26,431 bases of DNA from Collinsella sp. (GCA_019414025.1 DXMU01000031.1:1-26431); one strand, 5' to 3'; shown: positions 1-9,517, numbered from the stretch's first letter. Notes: a model not told the origin generated them from the letters alone. Program-made: numbers and translations.

Positions 1-2298
<2,298 letters not shown>

Positions 2299-2308
2299 GT
2301 CTCCCACC

Positions 2309-2433
2309 GCAGGATCTGAGGGCTGACCTTCGCGGACGTCCTCGGACATGAAGGAACCCCCGCTGCGCACTACGTGCGGCGGGGGTTCCTTCGTCCTGCG
2401 GAGTGTCCGCGAAGGTTGGCCCTCAGATCCTGC
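2309..2433. terminator. Large nested palindrome ending the oxidoreductase gene, with terminator hairpin at its centre
   Basis: Eleven bases after the stop codon, a 29-base arm (2309-2337, beginning GCAGGATCTGAGGG) pairs with 2405-2433 at 27 of 29 positions. Nested inside is a second GC-rich stem: AAGGAACCCCCGC at 2351-2363 pairs with GCGGGGGTTCCTT at 2379-2391. The inner hairpin is a plausible intrinsic terminator, and its flanking A and T runs would let it work on both strands. The outer arms are much longer than a terminator needs. The whole structure may be a repeat element or a long-stem RNA end. Confidence 0.7.
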
Positions 2434-2473
2434 TACGACTACGTCCTCGGATTGTGGGGCTGAATGAAGGACG

Positions 2474-2712
2474 TGGTTGGCGGGGCCTTTTGTCCCGGTC
2501 GCTGTTTCGCGGCTTTGCCGCGAAACCACGCGCCACTTTGGGCATGGAGGGCTAGCTGATTGTGGCCTTCTGCTGTCCCAGTGCTGTTTCGCGCTTTGCG
2601 CGAAACATCGCAGCACTTTGGGCATAGTGGGGGAGTTGGTTGTCGCCGCCTTCTATCCCCTTGCTGTTTCGCGCCTTTGGCGCGAAAGGCGCAGTACTTT
2701 GGGCGTGGGGGC
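2474..2712. repeat. Three imperfect tandem repeats of about 81 bp, each with a TTTCGCG hairpin
   Basis: The string GCTGTTTCGC recurs at 2501, 2583 and 2663, spacings of 82 and 80 bases. Each unit carries a short palindrome (unit 1 TTTCGCGGCTTTGCCGCGAAA over 2505-2525, and variants in units 2 and 3), followed about 10 bases later by ACTTTGGGC. The units differ in the loop and stem sequence but keep pairing, so the change looks compensatory. The array fills the gap between two convergent genes. No convincing protein is encoded. It may be a REP/BIME-like intergenic repeat family or a structured RNA; function is unknown. Confidence 0.8.
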
Positions 2713-2733
2713 TGGCTTGCGGACTCAGATGAC

Positions 2734-4095
2734 CTAGAGAGATATGGGTGCAAACGAGAAATCGTTGTTGGGGTCGTCCTTTTCCATAAACTCATCGAGA
2801 CAGAATGTCATATAGATTGGAACGTAAAGGATCTTGCCCTCTTTGCAAAGGTTTTCGTGGCTCAGCACAACGGCCTCGGGAATTTTGTACTCGCCCACAC
2901 TCATCAAACGGTCGAGGGCTGCATGTGCTCGAACTTTCTTGCCCGATTTGACTTCGATTGGGACAACATGCCCGCGGGCACCTTCGATTACAAAGTCGAC
3001 TTCACCGACCTCACGCGTTTGGTAGTACCACGTATCTGCTCCGAGGGCAACGAGTTCCTGTGCGACCACGTTCTCATAGAGGCCGCCGAGGTTGGGAGTT
3101 TTCATGTCGAGGTAGACGGCGCGTGCCGTGCTGCCGGGATACCGCGATGCGAGCATACCTGTATCGGACTCGTATAGTTTAAAGGCCGTCGTTTTCTCCG
3201 TCCTCTTGAGAGGACTTCGTGTCTCCGTCACCTGGGGGACCATCAATCCAACGCCTGCGTTCACCAGCCATAGGAAATCCTGCTCGTATTTTTGAAGACG
3301 AGCTCCCTCGCCTAGAGACGAGACGATAAAGCGATGGGACTCCGCCTCAAGCTGAACGGGAATTTGCTCGAAAATGGAGCGAACGTTAAACGCTCGAGTC
3401 GATGCATATTTAGAGATATCGCTTTTGTACTGATCGACTAGCTGAATTTGAAGCTCACGCGTTCTCACGAGCGAATAGCCCGAATCGATATAGTTCTGAA
3501 CGACCTCCGGCATGCCGCCGCAAACGATATAAACTCTAAAGTTTTTGAGCATCGCCTCATGAATAAAATTTTCGACGGGACGCCTCTCGACAAGGCAGCT
3601 GCGGATGTCTGCAAGCACATTCTCGCTGATGCTGTTTGCCCAACAAAACTCTTCAAAATCCATTGGCCGCATAACAATGTGCTCGACATACCCCACCGGG
3701 AAAGAAGAGATCCCCTTAAACTCAGTCCCAAGCATAGACCCCGAGAAGACATAGCTAAAGCGTCCGTCCTCGACCAGCGCCTTCATAAGTGTAACGATCT
3801 GCGGATACTCCTGAATCTCATCGACGAAGATAAGCGTGTCTCCTTCAACAAGCGGTGCATCCGCAAGAAGGGCCACACGGTTGATGAAGTCAATGGAGTT
3901 CTTAGCGCCAACAAGTACGTCTCTTGCCTCGGCATCAAGTAGCAGATTGACCTCATAATACGAAGCGTAGTTGCTCTTTCCAAACGCGCGAATCGCATAG
4001 CTCTTGCCAATCTGACGCGCACCGGTAACAAGCAGGGCCTTATGGGAGTTATTCTTCCAGCTCAAAAGCCTATCAGTGACCTTGCGGCGTAGCAT
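2734..4095 (-). CDS. AAA-type ATPase with C-terminal DUF4143 / PD-(D/E)XK-like domain
   Basis: A 453-residue protein. The N-terminal AAA domain has Walker A GARQIGKS (residues 25-32) and Walker B LIFVDE (88-93), then a sensor-like FSGSML (118-123). The C-terminal DUF4143 region carries a nuclease-fold pattern: D367 in EVDFVIEG and E381-x-K383 in IEVKSGK. The family is very common in gut bacteria and archaea as stand-alone genes. Its role is not established; suggestions include mobile-element or defence-related functions. The ATG at 4095 is preceded by GAGGTG at good spacing. It is AT-richer than its neighbours and uses codons such as ATA, AAA and AGA freely, which suggests horizontal acquisition. 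It stands alone, converging on the oxidoreductase gene, with 34-bp direct repeats directly upstream. The family call is firm; the biological function is not. Confidence 0.9.
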   Translation of the reverse strand: MLRRKVTDRLLSWKNNSHKALLVTGARQIGKSYAIRAFGKSNYASYYEVNLLLDAEARDVLVGAKNSIDFINRVALLADAPLVEGDTLIFVDEIQEYPQIVTLMKALVEDGRFSYVFSGSMLGTEFKGISSFPVGYVEHIVMRPMDFEEFCWANSISENVLADIRSCLVERRPVENFIHEAMLKNFRVYIVCGGMPEVVQNYIDSGYSLVRTRELQIQLVDQYKSDISKYASTRAFNVRSIFEQIPVQLEAESHRFIVSSLGEGARLQKYEQDFLWLVNAGVGLMVPQVTETRSPLKRTEKTTAFKLYESDTGMLASRYPGSTARAVYLDMKTPNLGGLYENVVAQELVALGADTWYYQTREVGEVDFVIEGARGHVVPIEVKSGKKVRAHAALDRLMSVGEYKIPEAVVLSHENLCKEGKILYVPIYMTFCLDEFMEKDDPNNDFSFAPISL

Positions 4096-4111
4096 TAAAA
4101 CACCTCATTGA

Positions 4112-4197
4112 CAAAAATTGGCAAATAGATTTGCCCCTAATCATACAAAAATTGACAAATAGATTTGACCCAAATCATACAAAAATTGGCAAATAGC
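4112..4197. repeat. 34-bp direct repeats upstream of the DUF4143 ATPase (two full copies and one partial)
   Basis: CAAAAATTG begins at 4112, 4146 and 4180, an exact 34-base period. The first two copies contain a palindrome, GCAAATAGATTTGC at 4121-4134 and its variant ACAAATAGATTTGA at 4155-4168. The third copy breaks off after CAAATAGCAAA. The array occupies the promoter-proximal 100 bases of the minus-strand ATPase gene. It looks like a set of operator sites or an iteron-like array. Its nature as a protein-binding array is inference. Confidence 0.75.
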
Positions 4198-4202
4198 AAA
4201 GC

Positions 4203-4421
4203 TCACTTAGGCCTCAAAGCCAGCGAACCAGCACGGTACTTTGCGAAAAGGCTGGCGGCGCCGTTGTTGAGGGTGGCCAGGTTGACAGTGGCGCCGTTAG
4301 CGTTCTCGGCTGCTTGGGCGCGCAGGAGCGAAAGGGCGTCGGCAGCGTTCATGCAGAAGCCGACGGTAAAGTTCCATACTGCGAACTCGCAGTCGCTTGC
4401 CGCGGGGTGAAGCGCGATCGG
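4203..4421 (-). pseudogene. Decayed gene remnant (C-terminal 72 codons, no start)
   Basis: On the minus strand an open frame runs from a TAG at 4422-4424 to a TGA at 4203-4205. It has no start near its 5' end but shows protein-like composition: FAVWNFTVGFCMNAADAL, then LLRAQAAENANGATVNLA and SLFAKYRAGSLALRPK. Codon use is GC-ending like the rest of the chromosome, unlike the adjacent AT-rich ATPase. The first in-frame ATG lies well inside and has no Shine-Dalgarno site. I read it as the 3' stub of a host gene truncated when the ATPase/repeat segment arrived. I do not recognise the family. Confidence 0.55.
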
Positions 4422-4424
4422 CTA

Positions 4425-4787
4425 TCCCTTATGTTGGATGAAAAGCCCCATGTTTTTGCAGGGGTGCATACTCGTCAAATTAATGTATAGAATCGCGTAT
4501 AGTGCGAGTAAGATATTGCGCTGTCCGTTTTGTGTTTAGCAAAGATATAGTTTGCATAATCTGGTCTAATCCCTGCTCTATTTAAATAAAGTTGCACGTA
4601 AATGGCGTAGATATGCCTGAACTGGGCTTCTTTACGCTGAGCGGATAAAAACGACCGTTCACCGTTCCGCTATTTTCAAAATGAATAAAATGAGCGATAA
4701 AGAGAATATAAACCTTAATAAACTCGCGTATCGCACGGGCGCGGGTTATTAATGGGTTGTAGGCCTTTTACAGAAAGGATTCCAGCA
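4425..4787 (+). promoter_or_regulatory. AT-rich upstream region of carbamate kinase copy 1, with inverted repeat at 4715-4752
   Basis: This gene-free stretch is AT-rich and should hold the arcC1 promoter. A candidate -10 (TATAAA) lies at 4707-4712, but I see no good -35. TTAATAAACTCGCG (4715-4728) and CGCGGGTTATTAA (4740-4752) form an imperfect inverted repeat just before the ribosome binding site. It could act as an operator or as a leader hairpin. GTATAG occurs twice near 4485-4500. No clear ARG box or FNR box was found. Confidence 0.4.
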
Positions 4788-5750
4788 ATGTCTAAGCCTC
4801 TTGGCAAGCCCGATCGTATTGTCGTCGCCCTCGGCGGCAACGCCCTCGGCAACAACCCCGTCGAGCAGATCGAGGCCGTGAGCAACACCGCCCACGCTCT
4901 CCTCGGCCTCATCGAGCAGGGCAACGAGATCATCATCACCCACGGCAACGGCCCGCAGGTCGGCATGATCCAGAACGCCTTCGCCGCTGCCCACGACGCC
5001 ATCGGCACCCCCGAGATGCCGCTGCCCGAGTGCGGCGCCATGTCCCAGGGCTACATCGGCTACCACCTGCAGCAGGGCATCGGCCGCGAGATGCACAAGC
5101 GCTATAAGCGTTGGCACGCCGCCACCGTCGTCACCCAGATCGAGTGCGATCCGGACGATCCCGCGTTCAAGAACCCGACCAAGCCGATCGGCCCCTTCTA
5201 CACCGAGGAGCAGGCCAAGGAGTTCATGGCCGAGGATCCCTCCAAGGTCTTCGTCGAGGACTCCGGCCGCGGCTGGCGTCGCGTCGTCGCCTCCCCCGAT
5301 CCCAAGAAGATCGTCGAGGCCGACTCCATCCTCAACCTGCTCGACAACGAGTTCATCGTCATCGCCTGCGGCGGCGGCGGCATCCCCGTCGTCCGCGACT
5401 ACGAGAACAAGGGCTGCTACAAGGGCGTTCCCGCCGTCATCGACAAGGACCTGGGCGGCGAGCTGCTGGCCGAGGACTGCGACGCCGACGTCCTGTTCCT
5501 GCTGACCGCCGTCGAGCATGTCGCCATCAACTTTGGCAAGCCCAACCAGGAGGAGCTCGAGGACCTCACCGCCGACGAGGCCGAGCGCCTGGCCGACGAG
5601 GGCCAGTTCGGCAAGGGTTCCATGGAGCCCAAGGTCCGCGCTGCCATCAAGTTCGCCCGTTCCCGCAAGGGCCGCACCTGCATCATCGGCGCCCTGGACA
5701 AGGCCGCCGAGACCATGGCCGGCCTCTCCGGTACCCGCATCCACGAGTAG
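4788..5750 (+). CDS. arcC: Carbamate kinase (copy 1)
   Basis: A 320-residue cytoplasmic enzyme that transfers phosphate from carbamoyl phosphate to ADP, the ATP-yielding last step of the arginine deiminase pathway. Amino-acid-kinase fold motifs are present: VALGGNALG (residues 13-21), THGNGPQVGM (51-60), ACGGGGIPVV (about 193-202) and LLTAVEHV. Length matches the family. ATG 4788 is chosen because GAAAGGA lies eight bases upstream and the protein then begins like copy 2; the in-frame ATG at 4752 has no ribosome binding site. The gene is monocistronic and separated from the other arc genes by the minus-strand paralogue/regulator pair. From base 4806 to 5851 the DNA appears identical to 11929-12974. 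The first codons encode nearly the same peptide with different codons. Function is secure; which copy serves which condition is unknown. Confidence 0.95.
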   Translation: MSKPLGKPDRIVVALGGNALGNNPVEQIEAVSNTAHALLGLIEQGNEIIITHGNGPQVGMIQNAFAAAHDAIGTPEMPLPECGAMSQGYIGYHLQQGIGREMHKRYKRWHAATVVTQIECDPDDPAFKNPTKPIGPFYTEEQAKEFMAEDPSKVFVEDSGRGWRRVVASPDPKKIVEADSILNLLDNEFIVIACGGGGIPVVRDYENKGCYKGVPAVIDKDLGGELLAEDCDADVLFLLTAVEHVAINFGKPNQEELEDLTADEAERLADEGQFGKGSMEPKVRAAIKFARSRKGRTCIIGALDKAAETMAGLSGTRIHE

Positions 5751-5851
5751 TCCCTACTCCGTTGCATCTCTCGTGGGCGCCAGGCAAAGCGCCCACAGAC
5801 TAGCCTCTCTTCATGAGCCCCGCAGTCCGCTCCGACTGCGGGGCTTTTGCT
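4806..5851 (+). repeat. Long direct repeat, left copy (carbamate kinase gene plus terminator)
   Basis: By eye, 1,046 bases match 11929-12974 at a constant offset of 7,123 with no difference found. The match starts inside codon 7 of the kinase gene and ends just past the terminator (…GGGGCTTTTGCT). Outside these limits the copies differ at once. It is either a recent duplication or gene conversion, or a short-read assembly effect. Confidence 0.9.
5774..5848 (+). terminator. Tandem hairpins and intrinsic terminator after carbamate kinase copy 1
   Basis: TGGGCGC (5774-5780) pairs with GCGCCCA (5789-5795). It is followed by a perfect 12-bp stem AGCCCCGCAGTC (5816-5827) / GACTGCGGGGCT (5834-5845) and a short T run. 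The regulator gene on the other strand ends at 5892, so the structure sits between convergent genes. Confidence 0.85.
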
Positions 5852-5891
5852 GTTTGAGATGTGTGCAGGGGGTAAACAAGAGCAAATTTGG

Positions 5892-6542
5892 TTAGATGCT
5901 CAGATCATGGGATGCCTGAAACCAGACGATGATTCCCAGAATCCTAATTCGGCGTTTGTCCAGCACGATATCCGGTTCCGCTGTGCGATATGAGTAGGAT
6001 GAGAGCATCACGGTGTTCGTACCGGTGCTATAACGACGTATGACGATTCTTGAATTATCGGCCAAAGCGAGGACGGAGCATCCGTTCCAGGGTTTCAGGT
6101 TTGGATCCACGAGGAGAAGGGATCCAATCGGGTAGCATTTGGACATGGCGGACGTGTCCATTTGAACAAAGAAGCACCCGCGATGTTTCTTGAATACGGA
6201 TGAGGGAAGCGCGGTTATTCCGGTTTGTTTAAGTCCCGTTCTGCCTCCATTCTTCAAGATTTTAAATACATCGCAAAGGGAATCAGTAGTAACTTCTTTG
6301 GATTCCCCCTTCCGCCCCTCGTGGTCGAGCTTTGCGGCAAGCCCTGCGGTTTCAGATGTGAGGTCGTCGAGCTGCAGGTTAAATTTCGATACTATCTTGA
6401 GCAACGTTGAGCGGCGGATTGTATAGCGGTCCTTTTCCCAGCGGCATACCGTTTCTTTGGAGACGCCGATGAGTGCCGCGAATTCCTCCTGTGTCAGCTG
6501 GTCGCGCTTGCGAAGCGCCTTTATGTTTTGACCCGTTCCCAT
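5892..6542 (-). CDS. XRE-family regulator with S24 (LexA/CI-like) C-terminal domain
   Basis: A 216-residue protein. An N-terminal helix-turn-helix (about residues 6-61: KALRKRDQLTQEEFAALIGV, then SKETVCRWEKDRY) is joined by a linker to a region resembling S24 peptidase domains (about 120-185). In QMDTSAMSKCYPIGSLLLVD, Ser131 aligns with the catalytic serine of the usual GDSM motif. The lysine expected in the following strand appears replaced by arginine (VIRRY, 168-171), so self-cleavage is doubtful. ATG 6542 lies one base after the TAA of the arcA-like gene, which implies translational coupling. A longer reading from 6590 would overlap that gene by 46 bases and start with low-complexity sequence. 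Such proteins normally act as DNA-binding repressors responding to a signal. Here I infer control of the arginine genes, with the 7904-7924 palindrome as a candidate operator. Confidence 0.82.
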   Translation of the reverse strand: MGTGQNIKALRKRDQLTQEEFAALIGVSKETVCRWEKDRYTIRRSTLLKIVSKFNLQLDDLTSETAGLAAKLDHEGRKGESKEVTTDSLCDVFKILKNGGRTGLKQTGITALPSSVFKKHRGCFFVQMDTSAMSKCYPIGSLLLVDPNLKPWNGCSVLALADNSRIVIRRYSTGTNTVMLSSYSYRTAEPDIVLDKRRIRILGIIVWFQASHDLSI

Positions 6543-6543
6543 G

Positions 6544-7794
6544 TTATGAAGTGCGGACGAGGGGGAGGCAGAGGCAGTTGGGGCCGCCAAAGCCGTTTGT
6601 CAGCTCAAAGATAGAGATGGGAATAAGGTCAATACCGGCCTGCTCCAGCGCTTTGTTGGTTTCGGCGTTTTCTTCGTATACGCAGACCTTGCCTGGCTCC
6701 AAACAAAGGGTGCTTGTGGCATTGTTGGTCCTTTCGACCTCTGCTGCTCCGGGATTTGAGCCACCGCAAAGGATAAACTGCAACGAACTTGAACCTAGGG
6801 CTAATCGCAACGCTTCTTTCAGTCCGCCTGCGACATGACACGCACGGGTTGTCCCTTCCGATCTGCCCCGCGTAATGCGGTAGACTCGCGCTTGGTCGAG
6901 AAGCTCCCGAGCAACGAGGAATGTCTCGTAGTCAACGCGAGTGAAATATGTGTCGAGATGAATGCAGAGGTCATCGTAGGGGACCTGAATGGCCCATACG
7001 GACTCAATAGTCGAGTTCTCATCCCACAGCAAGTTATTTGCTAAAGTGTCTATCGCCGCCGGCTCGGTTCGTTGCGAGATTCCAACGGCTATGTTTTCGC
7101 TGTTGAGGTTGTGCAGGTCGCCGCCTTCAATGTGGTAAGTCGATTCATGCTTGAAGAACTGAGGGGTCTCGCGGAAATCTGGGTGATAGGTAAAAATCGT
7201 TTTGTAGGCGATAACCTCACGGTTGCGCTCTGGCCAGTACATGTGGTTGAGCGTAACGCCTTCGCCGATGACGCTCGCCGGATCGCGTGTGAACCACATG
7301 GTGTTAAGGGGGCTTACGAGAAGATCGTCAGGTGAGTATGCGTCTGCCGTCAGTTTCGTGAGGCTGAACACCTCTTTATCTGTGTTGAAGACCTGGGAGT
7401 AGCGGATGCCGTTGACTGCTGCTTGAGCAAGGGCGCGGGAGCCTTCGATGCGCTCGAGATACTCGCGAATGGCAGACTCGAGCTCAATGCCCCGCGCGCC
7501 GCATTCTGAAATGTAGCTATCGATAAAAGAGCGACGCGCTTGCTCTGTCGCATCAAGGGCTTCGGTAAGAAGGTTTTCAAGATAGAGAATCTCTACCCCT
7601 TCGTGCTCGAGCATCGCCGAGTAAGCATGATGCTCCCTAAGGGCTTTATCAAGATCGAATGAGCTGCTAGACGGACGCAACGTAAAGACCCGATTGAACT
7701 GCCCGTCGGGGTAGTTGCGCGTTTCGGGGCCGGGACAGTGCAGAAGCACCTTTTTTAGCTTTCCTATTTCATTTTGAACATGCAATGCGGACAT
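6544..7794 (-). CDS. Arginine deiminase-like paralogue with altered active-site gate
   Basis: A 416-residue member of the ADI/amidinotransferase fold family. Catalytic and substrate residues are visible: FTRDP (168-172), HIEGGD with Glu223, HLD with His279 and Asp281, and nucleophile Cys407. The C-terminal gate motif, RGRGGPRCM in true arginine deiminases (and in the second copy at 9550), reads NGFGGPNCLC here, so both arginines flanking GGP are lost. The N-terminal loop (RPSSSSFD in place of HDAFYLD) also differs. It may act on another guanidino compound, work poorly, or serve as a sensor. ATG 7794 is chosen because AGCGAGGT lies upstream and it matches the start of the other copy; 32 further residues would be readable from 7890 but do not look like the family. 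It is transcribed divergently from arcD and ends one base before the regulator gene. Confidence 0.88.
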   Translation of the reverse strand: MSALHVQNEIGKLKKVLLHCPGPETRNYPDGQFNRVFTLRPSSSSFDLDKALREHHAYSAMLEHEGVEILYLENLLTEALDATEQARRSFIDSYISECGARGIELESAIREYLERIEGSRALAQAAVNGIRYSQVFNTDKEVFSLTKLTADAYSPDDLLVSPLNTMWFTRDPASVIGEGVTLNHMYWPERNREVIAYKTIFTYHPDFRETPQFFKHESTYHIEGGDLHNLNSENIAVGISQRTEPAAIDTLANNLLWDENSTIESVWAIQVPYDDLCIHLDTYFTRVDYETFLVARELLDQARVYRITRGRSEGTTRACHVAGGLKEALRLALGSSSLQFILCGGSNPGAAEVERTNNATSTLCLEPGKVCVYEENAETNKALEQAGIDLIPISIFELTNGFGGPNCLCLPLVRTS

Positions 7795-7903
7795 GTGACC
7801 TCGCTTTGGCGGTGAGTATTTATTGCTTCCATAGTGGCACATTACGAGTTTGATTAAATTTACATCATATCTGTCACAGGTGAATGGCACGAACCGGCTT
7901 AGT

Positions 7904-7924
7904 AATTGATGTTAAACATCAATT
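7904..7924. promoter_or_regulatory. Perfect 21-bp palindrome in the divergent arcA-like / arcD promoter region
   Basis: AATTGATGTT (7904-7913), one central A, then AACATCAATT (7915-7924). Half-site relatives occur nearby: ACATCA at 7862, ACATCAAT at 7946 and TTGATG at 7972. The spacing between TTGAT and ATCAA is seven bases, not the four of an FNR/ANR box, so it is not a standard FNR site. TTGACA at 7936-7941 is a candidate -35 toward arcD, but no good -10 follows. It is a strong operator candidate; the binding protein is unknown and the adjacent XRE/S24 regulator is the first guess. Confidence 0.65.
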
Positions 7925-8071
7925 TAGATAGCAAATTGACAAATTACATCAATCTGAAATCCGTTTACGGGTTGATGCGCTTCGTTGGCGGGCGAAGAGA
8001 CGGAAGGGTGTTTTGCGCGATGACACAATGGCTTTGCCGGCAACGAAAAACCCCTGAATTAAGGAGGAGAG

Positions 8072-9508
8072 ATGGCAGAGACAGAAAAGAAGCGCACTCC
8101 TCGAGTCCCGCACGTGTACACCATCATTCTCGTCTTGATGGCCGTATTTGCCGTTCTGACCTGGGTCGTGCCTTCGGGTTCGTTTGAGCGCCAGGAGGTT
8201 AACGGTCGCGAGGTAACGGTCTCGGGCACCTATGAGCCTGTCGATAAGGTCTATACGGACGAGGACGGCAACGAGGTCGATCTTCGCCAAGGCATCTTCG
8301 AAGTACTTGAGGCCCCTGCGATCGGCATCCAGCAAGCGGTCGAGGTCGTTGCATTCATTATGATCGTGGGAGGTTCCTTCCAGGTCATCACGGCGACCGG
8401 AGCCATCACGAGCGGCGTCGCCCGAGTGGTGAAGAAGTTCAAGAGCAAGGACGTCCTCATCATTCCGATCCTAATGGTGCTTTTTGCCTTGGGCGGCAGC
8501 ACCTTTGGTATGGCAGAGGAGACGCTTCCGTTCTTTGCGATTCTTATGCCGATCATGATGGCCATGGGCTTCGACTCAATTACAGCGTTCATGACGGTGT
8601 TTGTGGGTGCCCGTATCGGATACATCGCATCTACCGTCAATCCGTTCAACGTCCTGATTTCCCAGGGCATCCTCGGTATCCAGGGCAACCCCCAGCTTTG
8701 GTTGCGTACTATTGCCCTTGCCGTGCTCACGGCGGTTGCCGTCGCATGGGTTGTAATGTATGCCCTCAAGGTTAAGAAAAACCCCGAAGCGTCCCCCGCT
8801 TTCCACGATGATATCGAGAAACGCAAAGAGTTTGGCGCGGATGAGAACCTCCTCGATAGCGAGTTCACCGCTAAGCAAAAAGCCGTCATGGTTATTTTCG
8901 TGCTTGGACTTGGCGCTATCATTTGGGGCCTGGTAGCCCAGGGCTGGTACATGAACGAAATCTCTGCGATTTTCTTGGCCATGGCCCTTCTTTCTGGTGT
9001 TGTTTCCGGGATGAATGAGAAGGAGATCGCTGGCGAGTTCGTTAAGGGAATTGCAGATTTCGCGTTCTCTGCCATCGTTGTTGGACTTGCCCGCGGAATC
9101 CTCGTAATCGCCAATGACGGCCTCATCATCGATACGATTCTCAATACGCTCGCCACGGCTCTCACTGGAGTTCCAGCCGTTATCTTTACGAGCATCCTCT
9201 ATGTCGTGGATAACCTTCTGTCGATCCTCGTTCCGAGCTCTTCGGGTATCGCTGCTCTTACGATTCCAATTTTTGGCCCGCTTGTTGAGCTGATGGGCTT
9301 AAACCCCGAGGCTGCAGTTACGGGTCTTTCCATGGGCAGCGCGGCCATGTCTCTCATTTCGCCAACAAGCGCGATGCTCGTTGCCGGTCTTGGCGTCTGC
9401 AAGATTCCGCTTGGCCAGTGGTGGAAGGTTGCTTGGAAATTCTTCCTGGTCGTGAGCGTTATCTGCATGGCATTCACTGCGGTTTCGGGCCTTATCCCCT
9501 TGCCGTAA
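8072..9508 (+). CDS. arcD: YfcC-family transporter, probable arginine/ornithine antiporter
   Basis: A 478-residue integral membrane protein with about 12 hydrophobic segments, starting at about 15-34. A soluble loop lies at about 36-80, and conserved polar membrane motifs follow (GGSTFGMAEETLPFF, GARIGYIASTVNPFNVLISQ, LVPSSSGIAALTIPI). It belongs to the YfcC group. In several Firmicutes arc operons, members of this group are annotated as the arginine/ornithine exchanger in place of the APC-type ArcD. The start has a very strong site, AAGGAGG, spaced for ATG 8072. It is the first gene of arcD-arcA-arcB-arcC, which supports arginine uptake with ornithine export. Substrate is inferred from context; the YfcC family also includes transporters of other compounds. 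Confidence 0.8.
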   Translation: MAETEKKRTPRVPHVYTIILVLMAVFAVLTWVVPSGSFERQEVNGREVTVSGTYEPVDKVYTDEDGNEVDLRQGIFEVLEAPAIGIQQAVEVVAFIMIVGGSFQVITATGAITSGVARVVKKFKSKDVLIIPILMVLFALGGSTFGMAEETLPFFAILMPIMMAMGFDSITAFMTVFVGARIGYIASTVNPFNVLISQGILGIQGNPQLWLRTIALAVLTAVAVAWVVMYALKVKKNPEASPAFHDDIEKRKEFGADENLLDSEFTAKQKAVMVIFVLGLGAIIWGLVAQGWYMNEISAIFLAMALLSGVVSGMNEKEIAGEFVKGIADFAFSAIVVGLARGILVIANDGLIIDTILNTLATALTGVPAVIFTSILYVVDNLLSILVPSSSGIAALTIPIFGPLVELMGLNPEAAVTGLSMGSAAMSLISPTSAMLVAGLGVCKIPLGQWWKVAWKFFLVVSVICMAFTAVSGLIPLP

Positions 9509-9517
9509 AAGCAAAAC

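Noticed and set aside
2439..2795. 118-residue minus-strand frame reading through the 81-bp repeats
   Set aside because: Apparent protein repeats arise from the DNA repeats. The units are 82 and 80 bases, so the frame changes between units, which argues against coding.
4112..4197. CRISPR-like array
   Set aside because: Only two and a half units with no spacers between them; the 34-bp units are contiguous direct repeats.
4749..5744. 331-residue open frame on the minus strand opposite carbamate kinase (and its twin at 11884-12867)
   Set aside because: It is antisense to a certain gene, is dominated by Gly, Ala, Asp, Leu and Val as expected from GC-rich codon bias, and has no ribosome binding site.
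7904..7924. FNR/ANR box controlling the arc operon
   Set aside because: The half-sites TTGAT and ATCAA are seven bases apart instead of four.
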